Below are positions 1 to 8,462 of a stretch of DNA of 39,137 nt, piece by piece. The stretch spans positions 1 to 39,137 of the forward strand of contig NZ_JABURH010000197.1 of assembly GCF_014762765.1 (NCBI RefSeq), read 5' to 3'. The stretch comes from Alcanivorax sp. (GTDB taxonomy: Bacteria > Pseudomonadota > Gammaproteobacteria > Pseudomonadales > Alcanivoracaceae). The notes under the pieces were generated by a model. The model saw nothing but the letters and a program-made list of their open reading frames with translations, was not told the origin of the DNA and searched no databases. How positions within the stretch are numbered: position 1 is the first letter of the stretch; every line of letters starts with the position of its first letter. The translations under genes were made by a program, and so were the position numbers.

Positions 1-278
1 AACTCGGGGCTGATGGCTTGCGGTTTTTCATGGCCATGCAGGTTGAGCTGGGCAAGTTCGCTGCTCTCTACCCAGGGCGAGAGTAACTGGTTGAGTCGCT
101 CCATTTCTGTTTCCAGTTGCTGGAACAGGGGGGCGGCATCTTTCTCTGACCACACGGACAAGCTGGCGCGGGTACCCATGACATCCCAGTCGTGTTGTTG
201 CCAGTCGGCGTGCAGGGGGAGTGCCAGCAGCAGTAGCAGGCTGGCAAGGAGGGGGCGAAACGGGCGAGGGTAATGCAT
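1..278 (-). CDS. apbE: ApbE-family FAD:protein FMN transferase, N-terminal part (cut by window edge)
   Basis: Only the first 92 codons lie in the window; the gene continues past position 1. ApbE enzymes act outside the cytoplasm and attach FMN from FAD to Thr or Ser of target proteins, using Mg2+. Seen here: a signal peptide (residues 1-24, leucine-rich core ending LHA), then the family's opening motif MGTRASLSVW (about 34-43) and the helix-loop pattern RLNQLLSPW...SSELAQLN (about 61-79), which matches the usual 'ID..LS.w...SElsrlN' of ApbE. The start is the ATG at 278; the longer reading of the region has no such match. It lies downstream of the DUF1501-like gene on the same strand, separated by a 115-bp gap that holds a large inverted repeat, so it may be the last gene of that operon. 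The catalytic region is outside the window and cannot be checked. Family assignment is fairly safe; the flavinylated target is unknown. Confidence 0.8.
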   Translation of the reverse strand, partial: MHYPRPFRPLLASLLLLLALPLHADWQQHDWDVMGTRASLSVWSEKDAAPLFQQLETEMERLNQLLSPWVESSELAQLNLHGHEKPQAISPE

Positions 279-303
279 CGGTGTATCCGGGGCCTGTGTA
301 GAT

Positions 304-385
304 GTTGGGGCCTTGGTCGCAAAGCGAAGATGTAAGAAAGCACCGGGGCTGATTTACATCTTCGCTTTGCGATCAAGGCTCCAAC
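304..385. repeat. Large near-perfect inverted repeat (32-bp arms, 18-nt loop)
   Basis: Left arm 304-335 and right arm 354-385 are reverse complements except at two positions, both of which can be G-U pairs in one RNA orientation. The loop is 336-353. It fills most of the gap between the DUF1501-like stop (394) and the apbE start (278). No T-run follows the stem in either direction, so it is not a textbook Rho-independent terminator. It could be an mRNA-stabilising or processing hairpin within the operon, or a copy of a dispersed palindromic (REP/MITE-like) element. No second full copy was found in this window. Confidence 0.85.
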
Positions 386-393
386 GGTTGCCG

Positions 394-1956
394 TCAGGTA
401 ATGGTACCACTGACGATGGGCTCGAAGGCGGTGAGCCGGTCCATGGCGGTACTGTTGCCAAGGCTGTGATTGGGGAATTTCTCTGCGAATTGGCCTTGTT
501 CGCCATGCAGAGCCATGTAGTTGAGCCACACGGTCTCAGCCAGCAGGTTCACGTTGTTGGCCGCCGGGGTGCTGGCGGTTTCCACCGAAGCATCCGGGCG
601 CATCCAGCCCAGTTGTTGTTGGCCATTGTGCAGGGTGGGTCGCCCATTCGGGTTGTAAACTAGAAAGAAGGATGCGGCGGTGGCGGAGCTGTCGCCGGTC
701 CACTCGCCCTTGCCGCGACCGTTGGGAGAGTCATCAATCCGCCCATTGCTGGATACCGAACCGTCACTGAATACATACAGCATCAGAGGGACGCCCTTGC
801 GGCGGGCATATTCCAGGCAGGCACCCATGCAACGTCCGGCGCGCAGGTCGCGGATTTCACCGGTGCCCCGTTCGCCGGTGTGATAGTCAAAGCCGCCCAT
901 GGAAATGCAGCCGGCACCGGCATAGCCATTAATGACCAGCTTCATGATGGAGGCGGTTTTTTCGAACTCCCGGTCGTTGAGCTCGCTGTCACTGAAGATG
1001 CTCAGAATATCCATGTCCGCACGCACGTTCAGTGGGGTGGGGTCGCCGTAGCGGTCGGTGATATCCGCCGCTTCCACGTAACCGCAACGCAGCAGGTCCT
1101 GGAGATTGGCGCGCCGGTTGCTGTCGGTGAGGCCACTGTCGATCTGGTCGATCCGCCGGTGACTGATGCGGGCGATGGATTCCATCACTGCGGTGGCATC
1201 TTCCTGATTAAGCAGCCCAACCAGCTTGCCGGTGTCTACCAGGCCGCTCACATCCGTGATCCGGTCAATCTTGGTGGGGCGGGCGGAGCTGATGATGGAA
1301 CCGTCCGGGGCCATGGAGTTACCCCCGGACAGGGAACTGCGTGAGCCGGTCAGTGACATCAGCTCACCATCGGCACCGGCGGTAAAGATGCCGTACATGG
1401 GGTTATGCGGGTTGTTGGCGGTATCATTTTCCGAGCGGGCAGGTATCACACAACCATTCACATTGGCCGCTGCTGCCGGGGCCTTTTCCATGATGCCGCG
1501 CAGAAAGGGGGAGTCACTGTGGAAGGCCAGTCCCAGTTCACGATTGATGACGCTGGGATTGTTGTTGGGGGCCAGACCACCGGGCAGTCCCAGCTTGGAA
1601 TAGCCGCCACTGGTGAGAAAGTCTTCCTGCCCGCCCTGGCCGCCGACCAGCACATTGGAGCCGGCAATATTGGCGCCACCGGCCAGGTCGAAGCAGATAA
1701 ACGGAATCTTGCCCGCCCCTTCTGCCTTGATACCGCATTCGGTCTTGATGGCTTCCAGGTCGTCGGACAGCGCCGCCATGGCGGCGCGGGGGTTACTGAA
1801 CAGGCCGAAAAGGCCCACGCTGCCGAAGGCGGCACCGCTGACCAGGCCACGACCTAGCATGTCCCGTCGGCTGATGGGCTTGCCATGGCCCAGATTCAGC
1901 AGGGGCGCATCCGGGTGCAGGGGCTGTCGACGTTTGTTGAGAAAGTGGCGTCTCAT
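394..1956 (-). CDS. DUF1501-like Tat-exported protein
   Basis: 520 aa. The ATG at 1956 is chosen because it has an AAGGGG ribosome site just upstream and begins a clear Tat leader (Arg-Arg at residues 30-31 in ISRRDMLGRG, then a hydrophobic stretch ending AAMAA near 62); the longer reading from 2049 overlaps the upstream gene. The rest resembles DUF1501 proteins, which belong to the alkaline phosphatase/sulfatase-like superfamily: an early FICFDLAGGANIAGSN segment and a later GGFDYHTGERGTGEIRD segment followed by LMLYVFSDGSVSSNGR. Their reaction is not established. In many bacteria DUF1501 genes sit beside genes for haem-binding secreted proteins, and here two CxxCH proteins precede it in the same operon (10-nt gap). 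A folded, cofactor-bearing periplasmic protein would fit Tat export. Function beyond the family is unknown. Confidence 0.75.
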   Translation of the reverse strand: MRRHFLNKRRQPLHPDAPLLNLGHGKPISRRDMLGRGLVSGAAFGSVGLFGLFSNPRAAMAALSDDLEAIKTECGIKAEGAGKIPFICFDLAGGANIAGSNVLVGGQGGQEDFLTSGGYSKLGLPGGLAPNNNPSVINRELGLAFHSDSPFLRGIMEKAPAAAANVNGCVIPARSENDTANNPHNPMYGIFTAGADGELMSLTGSRSSLSGGNSMAPDGSIISSARPTKIDRITDVSGLVDTGKLVGLLNQEDATAVMESIARISHRRIDQIDSGLTDSNRRANLQDLLRCGYVEAADITDRYGDPTPLNVRADMDILSIFSDSELNDREFEKTASIMKLVINGYAGAGCISMGGFDYHTGERGTGEIRDLRAGRCMGACLEYARRKGVPLMLYVFSDGSVSSNGRIDDSPNGRGKGEWTGDSSATAASFFLVYNPNGRPTLHNGQQQLGWMRPDASVETASTPAANNVNLLAETVWLNYMALHGEQGQFAEKFPNHSLGNSTAMDRLTAFEPIVSGTIT

Positions 1957-1966
1957 GGTTTTCCCC

Positions 1967-4420
1967 TTATTGAACCAGCATGGTGGCACTGCCCAGCATG
2001 GTGGCGCAGGCGGCCTTGGTCGCCGTGGCAGTGCGTTCCATACAGTCACCGCTACACTGGGTCAGGTTTGTGTTGAACAACAGATCTTCCAGTTCGCCTT
2101 CCACATCGGCTCGGGCGGGCTGTCGTGCCTGACCGTTACCGACCATACGCTCGAACAGGGGCGAGATGACCCAGTCGCGCCATTGCTGCTGAGTGATGGA
2201 GGTGACGTCGGCGTTGTAATTCATGCCGACAAACAGGGGGGGCACGGTAGTGTCCCCATCCCTTTCTGCTTCCACCAGTGCGTTGCAGTATTCAATGGCC
2301 AGCTGGGCGATACCTACCTGGTGAGCGGTCATGAAAGCTTCGATATTTTCCTCGCTGGGCAGCTGGGTACGCAGACGTTGATAAGTCTCCGGGATGTCGC
2401 CATGGGTTGGCGGTACGCCAGTGAGCTGGCTCATGGCTGCGTTGATCTCGGCAAAGTCGCGCAGGCCCACCGCCGGTTGTTCGCCATACTCGTTGGCGGG
2501 CAATGGCAAGGGGGTTGGCTCGGTGTGCACATGGGTGTGGCTACCAAGCCGTTCGAAGGTAAGGAAAAACTCGTCGTTTTCCTGGCCCTGTTCCACTGGC
2601 AGCAGGGTGCCGAGGCGTGACAGGGTTTCACCCTGCTCGCTGTAACCATCACCGCCAATCAGTGTATCCAGGGTGGCAAAGGACTGTGCCACATCCGGCA
2701 CGCGGCCGTTAATGCCCAGACGCAGGCCTGTCAGAGGGATTTCATCGCTGACGATGTCCTGCTCCAGATTGATGAAGTAGGGGGCGGCAAACAGATAGCT
2801 ATAGTTGTCGAACCGGGAGACCTCGAAAACCAGATAGGCACCGGGTTGGTCGATCAGGTGACCGATATAGAACGGCAGGAAATACCGTTCACCGACACCG
2901 GCAGCAAAATTGGTGCGGATCTGTTCACCGGTCAGGGCCCGGTTGTGGAAGGCGGCAAACCGGATGACGCCATCCCAGGGGCGGTCGCTGGACGCTTCGT
3001 TGCCCAGCACCAGAGCAAAGGTATTGTCCCAGGTGTTGAGCAGGGCTGGGGTGACCGGGTCCTGGGCCGGGTTGAGCTCCCCGTTGATGTAAAGCCGCCG
3101 GCCGTTCACCGGATCAAAGGTGACTGCCACATGCTGGAGGCTGGCTTGCAGGGGGGCATTGCCGGTTTCCAGGGCGGGTTCGCCATTCAGATCGGTGGCA
3201 TCGCCGATTCGCTGGAACACCTGATAGTTGCTGCTGCTCTGGGCCAGCGTAAGGTTGCGGGCATCCGGGCCGGCGGAGTAGCTGATGATGTGGGCATTGT
3301 CCTGGCCGGTGCTGGCAGGTACAAGCCAGGCCTCCAGAGTCAGCTCGCCTGTGGCCCGGATCAGCTCGGTGAGCTTGGCACTGGTCTGGGTATTGCCCTG
3401 CGCCTTGGCGGTACCACCGTTGAGGCGAATGCCCCAGCCCCCTTCCCAGGTGACATCGCCACTGAGTTGCAGGTGCAGGGCCGGGTCCACGCCGGCGGTA
3501 TCGAAGGCGGTGGTGCCTTCGCCGGTCTTGAATTCGTAGCGGGCAATCACGTTGCTGTCGTAGCGGCCGCCGCCGGCGGCCAGGGTGCCGTCATCCACGG
3601 AGAGCGCCTTGCTCAATACCAGGTCGTCATCTGGCGCGGTGGCGGTAATGCCACCTGCCATGGCGGTGATGGCCGCTTCCATGCTGTCGGCGTCGTTGTC
3701 GCAGCTACCGGACCAGCAGTTGTGGCTGTCTTCGCCAAGCCGCTCCACCAGCCGGCTAAGCGCCGGGTTGTTCAGGTCGATCTTGCTCTGGGCAGCACTA
3801 TAGGCCTCGCCCACATCGTCGGATGCAATATAGGGGGCTTGCGGGGTGCTGGCATCACTCTGGTGGCAGTCACTGCAGTAGTCGTCCAGCAGCGGGTAGA
3901 CGTGAGTCTGGAACAGGGTCGGGTCGGCCGGAAAGTTCTTGCTGTTGCCCGGATCCTTGATGGGCGGTTCTTCCAGGTCGGTGGTGCCGCCGCCCAGGCC
4001 AATGCTTTCTCCGGCCCAGGCGCTGATCCAGGTGCTGATCTGATCGGCACAGAATTGCGGGTTGGATTCCCAGCAATTATGGCCGCCGGCCACTTTCTGC
4101 ACCATTTGCGAGGCGGCGGGCTGGTTCAGGTTGATGAGTGGATTGGCTGCTGCATAGGCCTGGTTGATGTCGCCGGTCTGTACGAAGGCGGGGGGCTGGT
4201 TACGGTGACAGGCGCCACAGCGCTGCGCGTCAACCAGGTTGTTCCAGATATAGATTTTGAAGGCGGAAACATCAGCATTGCGCGGAGCGGGGCCATTATA
4301 GCTGACGCCACTGTCGCTACCGGTATTCGGGTTGGGCTGGGTGTCGGCACCACTGCCGCTGCCGCCGCAACCGGTGAGGATGGCGGCCAGCAAGGTGGTT
4401 GCAAGAACAGGATATCGCAT
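1967..4420 (-). CDS. Lipoprotein with duplicated monohaem cytochrome-like module and LamG-like domain
   Basis: 817 aa. Starts at the ATG at 4420, giving a lipoprotein signal with lipobox LTGC (Cys17-18 region) followed by a Gly/Ser-rich linker. Two CxxCH haem c motifs are visible: CGACH at 68-72 and CSDCH at 182-186. Each sits in the same local context (an N-terminal 'Y.W/P.L', then A-Y-A/S-A-A..., N-P-A..., a ...HNCW motif), so the N-terminal 250 residues are an internal duplication. Residues about 300-510 look like a LamG/concanavalin-type beta-sandwich (ELTLEAWLVPAS, LQHVAVTFDP, RRLYINGEL, FHNRALTGEQI). The last 300 residues are unassigned. The gene begins 4 nt after the stop of the upstream cytochrome-like gene. 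It is probably an outer-membrane or periplasmic electron carrier that also binds a ligand; which ligand is not visible. Confidence 0.75.
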   Translation of the reverse strand: MRYPVLATTLLAAILTGCGGSGSGADTQPNPNTGSDSGVSYNGPAPRNADVSAFKIYIWNNLVDAQRCGACHRNQPPAFVQTGDINQAYAAANPLINLNQPAASQMVQKVAGGHNCWESNPQFCADQISTWISAWAGESIGLGGGTTDLEEPPIKDPGNSKNFPADPTLFQTHVYPLLDDYCSDCHQSDASTPQAPYIASDDVGEAYSAAQSKIDLNNPALSRLVERLGEDSHNCWSGSCDNDADSMEAAITAMAGGITATAPDDDLVLSKALSVDDGTLAAGGGRYDSNVIARYEFKTGEGTTAFDTAGVDPALHLQLSGDVTWEGGWGIRLNGGTAKAQGNTQTSAKLTELIRATGELTLEAWLVPASTGQDNAHIISYSAGPDARNLTLAQSSSNYQVFQRIGDATDLNGEPALETGNAPLQASLQHVAVTFDPVNGRRLYINGELNPAQDPVTPALLNTWDNTFALVLGNEASSDRPWDGVIRFAAFHNRALTGEQIRTNFAAGVGERYFLPFYIGHLIDQPGAYLVFEVSRFDNYSYLFAAPYFINLEQDIVSDEIPLTGLRLGINGRVPDVAQSFATLDTLIGGDGYSEQGETLSRLGTLLPVEQGQENDEFFLTFERLGSHTHVHTEPTPLPLPANEYGEQPAVGLRDFAEINAAMSQLTGVPPTHGDIPETYQRLRTQLPSEENIEAFMTAHQVGIAQLAIEYCNALVEAERDGDTTVPPLFVGMNYNADVTSITQQQWRDWVISPLFERMVGNGQARQPARADVEGELEDLLFNTNLTQCSGDCMERTATATKAACATMLGSATMLVQ

Positions 4421-4424
4421 CGTC

Positions 4425-5609
4425 TCAGTCCCCCATGCAGTAAACGGCCGCATCGGCAAACAGGGTCTTCATGCGGTAGTTGTCGTTCTTGAAATGGCTG
4501 GTCATGCTGGCCAGTTGAGTGGTGTCGTCGCTGTCGGCGGGCTTGCGCAGGCAGACGGCCTGGAACACTTTTTCGGCCTGGCAACTGCTGAAGACATCGC
4601 TTTGTGCCAGTTCCCGGCCGAGGCTTGCAGCGCCGTTACCGCTACCACTGAGATTCGGGTCCCAGCCCAGGTTGGCGTTGGGGCCCTCGCGCCAATAGTT
4701 GTCCCAGCTGTCGTTGGGGGTGATATAGCCCCACGGGAAATTGTTGCTGTTGATCAGATACTTGCCCTGCACGCGGGTGCCGGTGTCCGGGTCGTTGCTG
4801 GTGTTGTAGACCATGCGGCCATCGTCGCCTTGCTGTTCGCCTTCCCAGTCGTAATAGGCAAAGGCCTGGGCCAGGGGATCCATGCCGCTGTGGCAGCCGA
4901 TGCAGTTGTTGCGAAAGATGCGGCTGTCGCCGCCGGGGCTGCGGCTCACATCCTGGCGGATGCGGTCGGAGGGCCGGGAGGTGTCTTTGACCTGCTCCAG
5001 GTCCCGGCACATATGGTTCATCAGGGTGAAACGCAGCATGGCCCGGTTGGTGCCGGCATAAAAGAATGCCTGGGCGGCGGCCCGGCTGGTCAGAACCCCG
5101 GCCACCGCTTCAGCGGGGGTGCCGTACTGGCTGATCTGACTGCTGGGGGTGAGCACCTCCTTGAGGTTGGCATGGCGGCTTTCCAGATTTCGGTAGTGCT
5201 CGTTGCTGTCCGCCGCCGCCGCAGGGCTCACATCGCCCACGTAAAGCAGGTCGGCATAGAGGATTTGGCGGAAATCCACATCATCGCGAATCGCGCCGAT
5301 AACGGTGGCGGTATAGTCATTGAGCGGTGCAAAGACGTCCTGGTTTTCGTTGGTCCAGGGCGTGGCGAATTGCTTCAGGGTGACGTTGTAAAACGCCGGA
5401 TGCTCCATGGCCAGCTCCGCAGCAGCATGGGGGCCGCTGGCTGGGTTGCTGCTGATCAGGTCAGCCATGGTTTGCAGTGTCGCGGCATCTGCCGGTACGC
5501 CAGCCAATCGATTGTGGATGCGTTGTGCCTGATCTCGGCTGTTGGCATTGCCCGTTAATGGCAATAACAGCATCAGCCCCACCAGTACACTCCCCCGGTA
5601 GCCTTGCAT
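4425..5609 (-). CDS. Secreted monohaem cytochrome-like protein (distant DUF1588/DUF1585 flavour)
   Basis: 394 aa with a signal peptide (1-22, LLLLPLTGNA). A single CIGCH haem c motif lies at 236-240, followed by SGMDPLAQAFAYYDWEG. Together with the preceding GVLTSR and the conserved MCRDL region, this resembles the layout of DUF1588/DUF1585 cytochrome-like proteins, where a CxxCH segment is followed by DP.G.....D..G. Similarity is by eye and remote. The start is the ATG at 5609 with an AAGGATAAGG ribosome site. It is the first gene of the leftward operon, which continues into the LamG/cytochrome lipoprotein after 4 nt, and is divergent from the HzsA-related gene at 5798. Probable role: a periplasmic haem protein working with its two neighbours. 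The redox partner is unknown. Confidence 0.65.
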   Translation of the reverse strand: MQGYRGSVLVGLMLLLPLTGNANSRDQAQRIHNRLAGVPADAATLQTMADLISSNPASGPHAAAELAMEHPAFYNVTLKQFATPWTNENQDVFAPLNDYTATVIGAIRDDVDFRQILYADLLYVGDVSPAAAADSNEHYRNLESRHANLKEVLTPSSQISQYGTPAEAVAGVLTSRAAAQAFFYAGTNRAMLRFTLMNHMCRDLEQVKDTSRPSDRIRQDVSRSPGGDSRIFRNNCIGCHSGMDPLAQAFAYYDWEGEQQGDDGRMVYNTSNDPDTGTRVQGKYLINSNNFPWGYITPNDSWDNYWREGPNANLGWDPNLSGSGNGAASLGRELAQSDVFSSCQAEKVFQAVCLRKPADSDDTTQLASMTSHFKNDNYRMKTLFADAAVYCMGD

Positions 5610-5797
5610 GGGCCTTATCCTTTTATTCTGGTTGTGGTCCGTCAGCCCCCCGGGACTGCCGGTTAACAGATTTACCGTTCCCAGGAATTATTATCCATGA
5701 CATTCTGCCTCTTTCTCTGTGGCACAGAGCTCAGAAAATAACGACAGTTCTGTAATACTGACACAAAGCGAAGAAAAACAGATAAACGGGGAAAGAC
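5610..5797. promoter_or_regulatory. Divergent intergenic region between the two haem-protein operons
   Basis: 188 bp between divergently transcribed genes, so it should carry both promoters. Leftward, GATAAT (complement of 5690-5695) is a possible -10, but no good -35 is visible. Rightward, TGTAATAC (5751-5758) is a possible extended -10. A ribosome site (GGGGA) precedes the ATG at 5798. These are by-eye calls; no operator for a known regulator was recognised. Confidence 0.35.
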
Positions 5798-8407
5798 ATG
5801 AGGGGTGTTGTGCTGCTGGGCCTGCTTGGGGTGCTCGGTGGTTGTGGAGGCATGGACGGGGGCGACCAGAAGCAGGCGGTAACCGTGACCGAGGTTCCGC
5901 TTGCCTATGTGATGCGCAGCCTGCCACGCGATGAAGATGGAGAGCTGGCTGTTAGCTCTCTGGAAGCGCCAGCGGATTTCCAGGCCGGTGCCCGGCTGAT
6001 GGTGCGTGGCAGTGTTTCCTCCCGGTCTGAAGCACAGGACATATCCACTCCCTTGCTGGGGGCCGGCCATGATATCCGGGATCTCTCTGTCAGTTATGAC
6101 GGGCAGCGGCTGCTCTTTGCTGCCAGGGCGCCGGCCATCGAGGACGCGGATGAGGATGAGCAGCCGACCTGGAACCTGTGGGAATATGATTTTCGCGGCC
6201 AGGCAACGCGCCGACTGATTTCCAGTGACTTGCTGGCGGAGGAGGGCCAGGACCGTTACCCCGCCTATCTCCCGGACGGCCGTATCGTGTTTGCTTCAAC
6301 CCGCCAGCGTCAGGCTGGTGCGCGTTTGCTGGACGAAGGCAAGCCCCGTTTTATGCCGCTGGAAGAAGGGCGCGACACCCATGCCTTCGCCCTGCATGTG
6401 ATGAATGCCGATGGCGATGACATCGAGCAGATTACCTTCAATATGAGTCACGATGTTGCGCCGCTGGTGGGGCGGGATGGTCGGGTGATCTTCCAGCGCT
6501 GGGACAATAAAGACAGTGTGGATCGCTTCGATCTGTACCGCGTCAATCCGGACGGCACGGCCCTGGAGCCCCTGTACGGAGCCAACAGCCATGACGAGCG
6601 CAATGATGAGGAGCGCCAATTCCTGCCCTTGTCATTGATGGGTGATGGTCGCCTGCTGACGGCGGTGCGCTTGCGTGAGGCTCGGGGCGGAGAAATGGAA
6701 CCGCGGGCGATTGATATTGAGCATTACGTTAATCGTGATGGCCCCCTGTACGGTTCGGTTGCCGGCCAGCCAGAGCAGTCCCTGCCCGCTCCGGGGGGCG
6801 CCTGGTCGGAGAGGGTGGCGCTGCAGGGTCGCTTGTCGGATCTGGTGAGTCTGGAGGATGGTACAGGCCGTTTTCTGATGGCCTGGTCTCCGTGCCGGTT
6901 GCTGGACGGAGCGTCCTTGCGCCCCTGTACACCGGAGTATTTGCAGCAGGGGCTGCCGGAAGCGCCGCCGGCGTTCGGCTTGTGGGTGTTCGATCCCGCC
7001 GAAGGGACACAGCGGCCGGTGGTCAAACCGCAGGATAACCTCTGGGTTACCGAGCTGGTTGCGGCGACTCCTCGCACGTTGCCGCCATTAATTGTCGCTG
7101 CAGGGCGTGACGAGGACCTTGCAGAGGATAACCTGGCGCGTCTGGATATTCGCAGCGTTTATGATCTGGATGGCGGCTTCAACAGCTTTCATGATCCGGC
7201 CCTGCCGGGGGTGTCTACACTGGAAGCGTTTCGTGATCCGTCAGTGATTACCCCCGGGGATCGTCGAGTCCGTTTTCTGCGGATTACCAAAGGCGTGCTC
7301 ATTCCTGATGACGATGTGCGCCTGATTGTCGGCGCGCATATCGGTCGAGCTCCTAATTTTGGCATGCGGGAAATCGTCGGGTATGTGCCGGTGGAACCGG
7401 ATGGTTCGGTGAGAGTGCAGGTGCCGGCCAATGCTCCGTTGGGATTGCAGCTGGTGGATGCGCAGGGCAAGGCAGTCTACAGCCGTCATGGTGCCTGGCT
7501 GAACCTTCGCCCCGGTGAAACCCTGCAGTGTCAGGGGTGTCATGAGCGCGGTTCGTCCTTGCCCCACGGTCGCGATAACGGCCTGGCGCCTTCTGTTAAC
7601 CCCGGTGCGCCGCTGGATGGTTTGCCTTTCCCCAATACCCGCACCGATGTAGTGGCGTTCGCCAATGCCGGCGAGACCATGGCCCAGGCGCTCACCCGGT
7701 TGCATCCGGAGCGGGAAATTCCGGCCATGGACATGCTTGCCTTTGATGCCTGGAGTGACCCGGCCACTGCCGATGAAATGCTGCCGCGCTATGCGGATTT
7801 GCAGACGCCAGCACCGGCAACACCCGATTGCCAGCAACAGTGGCAGCCGGAATGTCGTACCGTGATTCACTACGAGGACCATATCCAGCCAATCTGGGAC
7901 CGGCCTCGCCAGGCCATGGTCGGGGGGGCTCTGACCGATGTGACCTGTTCAAGCTGCCATAACCGGCGGGATGCCAGCAACGCCTTGCAGGTGCCTCCCG
8001 CCCAGTTGGAGCTCACCGGCGATGCGTCGCCGGATCTTGTGCTGCAGCCGATCAGCTACCGGGAGCTGCTTTTCGATGATGATGAGGTGGTGCTGGTGAA
8101 TGGTGCCCTGGTTGATCGGCTGGTGGTGGCCACGGATGATGACGGCAATGTGGTGTACCAGACCGATGAAGACGGTGAGTTGATACTTGATAGTCAGGGT
8201 AATCCGATCCCGGAACTGGAAACGGTAGAGCTGGATCCGCCGATTCGTTTTGGGCGCGCGCGTACTTCCACAGCATTTTTTGATATCTTCGCTGCGGGGG
8301 GTAGCCATGAAGGTTGGCTGGATGCGCAAGAGCATCGGCTGCTGGCCGAATGGATTGATCTGGGAGCGCAGCTCTACAACGACCCATTCCGTGTGCCTGA
8401 GAACTGA
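5798..8407 (+). CDS. HzsA-related dihaem lipoprotein with PD40/TolB-like propeller
   Basis: 869 aa. A short lipoprotein signal ends LGGCGG (Cys near 16). The N-terminal half has WD40/TolB-like strand signatures (LSVSYDGQRLLFAAR; YPAYLPDGRIVFASTR; VAPLVGRDGRVIFQRW; LYRVNPDGT), that is, PD40-type repeats of a beta-propeller. The C-terminal half has two haem c motifs, CQGCH at 578-582 and CSSCH at 717-721. This arrangement matches proteins annotated as HzsA-related, after the alpha subunit of anammox hydrazine synthase. Hydrazine synthesis itself is not implied: the partner subunits are absent and the family is widespread. It heads the rightward gene set that includes two barrels and a TlpA protein. 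Most likely an outer-membrane-attached redox protein or electron shuttle; substrate unknown. Confidence 0.75.
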   Translation: MRGVVLLGLLGVLGGCGGMDGGDQKQAVTVTEVPLAYVMRSLPRDEDGELAVSSLEAPADFQAGARLMVRGSVSSRSEAQDISTPLLGAGHDIRDLSVSYDGQRLLFAARAPAIEDADEDEQPTWNLWEYDFRGQATRRLISSDLLAEEGQDRYPAYLPDGRIVFASTRQRQAGARLLDEGKPRFMPLEEGRDTHAFALHVMNADGDDIEQITFNMSHDVAPLVGRDGRVIFQRWDNKDSVDRFDLYRVNPDGTALEPLYGANSHDERNDEERQFLPLSLMGDGRLLTAVRLREARGGEMEPRAIDIEHYVNRDGPLYGSVAGQPEQSLPAPGGAWSERVALQGRLSDLVSLEDGTGRFLMAWSPCRLLDGASLRPCTPEYLQQGLPEAPPAFGLWVFDPAEGTQRPVVKPQDNLWVTELVAATPRTLPPLIVAAGRDEDLAEDNLARLDIRSVYDLDGGFNSFHDPALPGVSTLEAFRDPSVITPGDRRVRFLRITKGVLIPDDDVRLIVGAHIGRAPNFGMREIVGYVPVEPDGSVRVQVPANAPLGLQLVDAQGKAVYSRHGAWLNLRPGETLQCQGCHERGSSLPHGRDNGLAPSVNPGAPLDGLPFPNTRTDVVAFANAGETMAQALTRLHPEREIPAMDMLAFDAWSDPATADEMLPRYADLQTPAPATPDCQQQWQPECRTVIHYEDHIQPIWDRPRQAMVGGALTDVTCSSCHNRRDASNALQVPPAQLELTGDASPDLVLQPISYRELLFDDDEVVLVNGALVDRLVVATDDDGNVVYQTDEDGELILDSQGNPIPELETVELDPPIRFGRARTSTAFFDIFAAGGSHEGWLDAQEHRLLAEWIDLGAQLYNDPFRVPEN

Positions 8408-8462
8408 GGGCTGCTGACTTGCGGCCCCGGATAACCGAATTCTGAAAGGGGAGACGCACCCG

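Noticed and set aside
2846-4492. 548-aa open frame on the plus strand
   Set aside because: It is antisense to the LamG/cytochrome lipoprotein, is low-complexity Gly/Ala/Val in composition and has no recognisable domain or ribosome site; the minus-strand gene has clear haem motifs.
5765-5774. Second copy of part of the 304-385 inverted repeat (AAAGCGAAGA)
   Set aside because: Only about 11 bases match and no partner arm is present; chance is a sufficient explanation.
5798-8407. True hydrazine synthase subunit
   Set aside because: Only the distant alpha-subunit architecture is shared; beta and gamma subunits and other anammox genes are absent.
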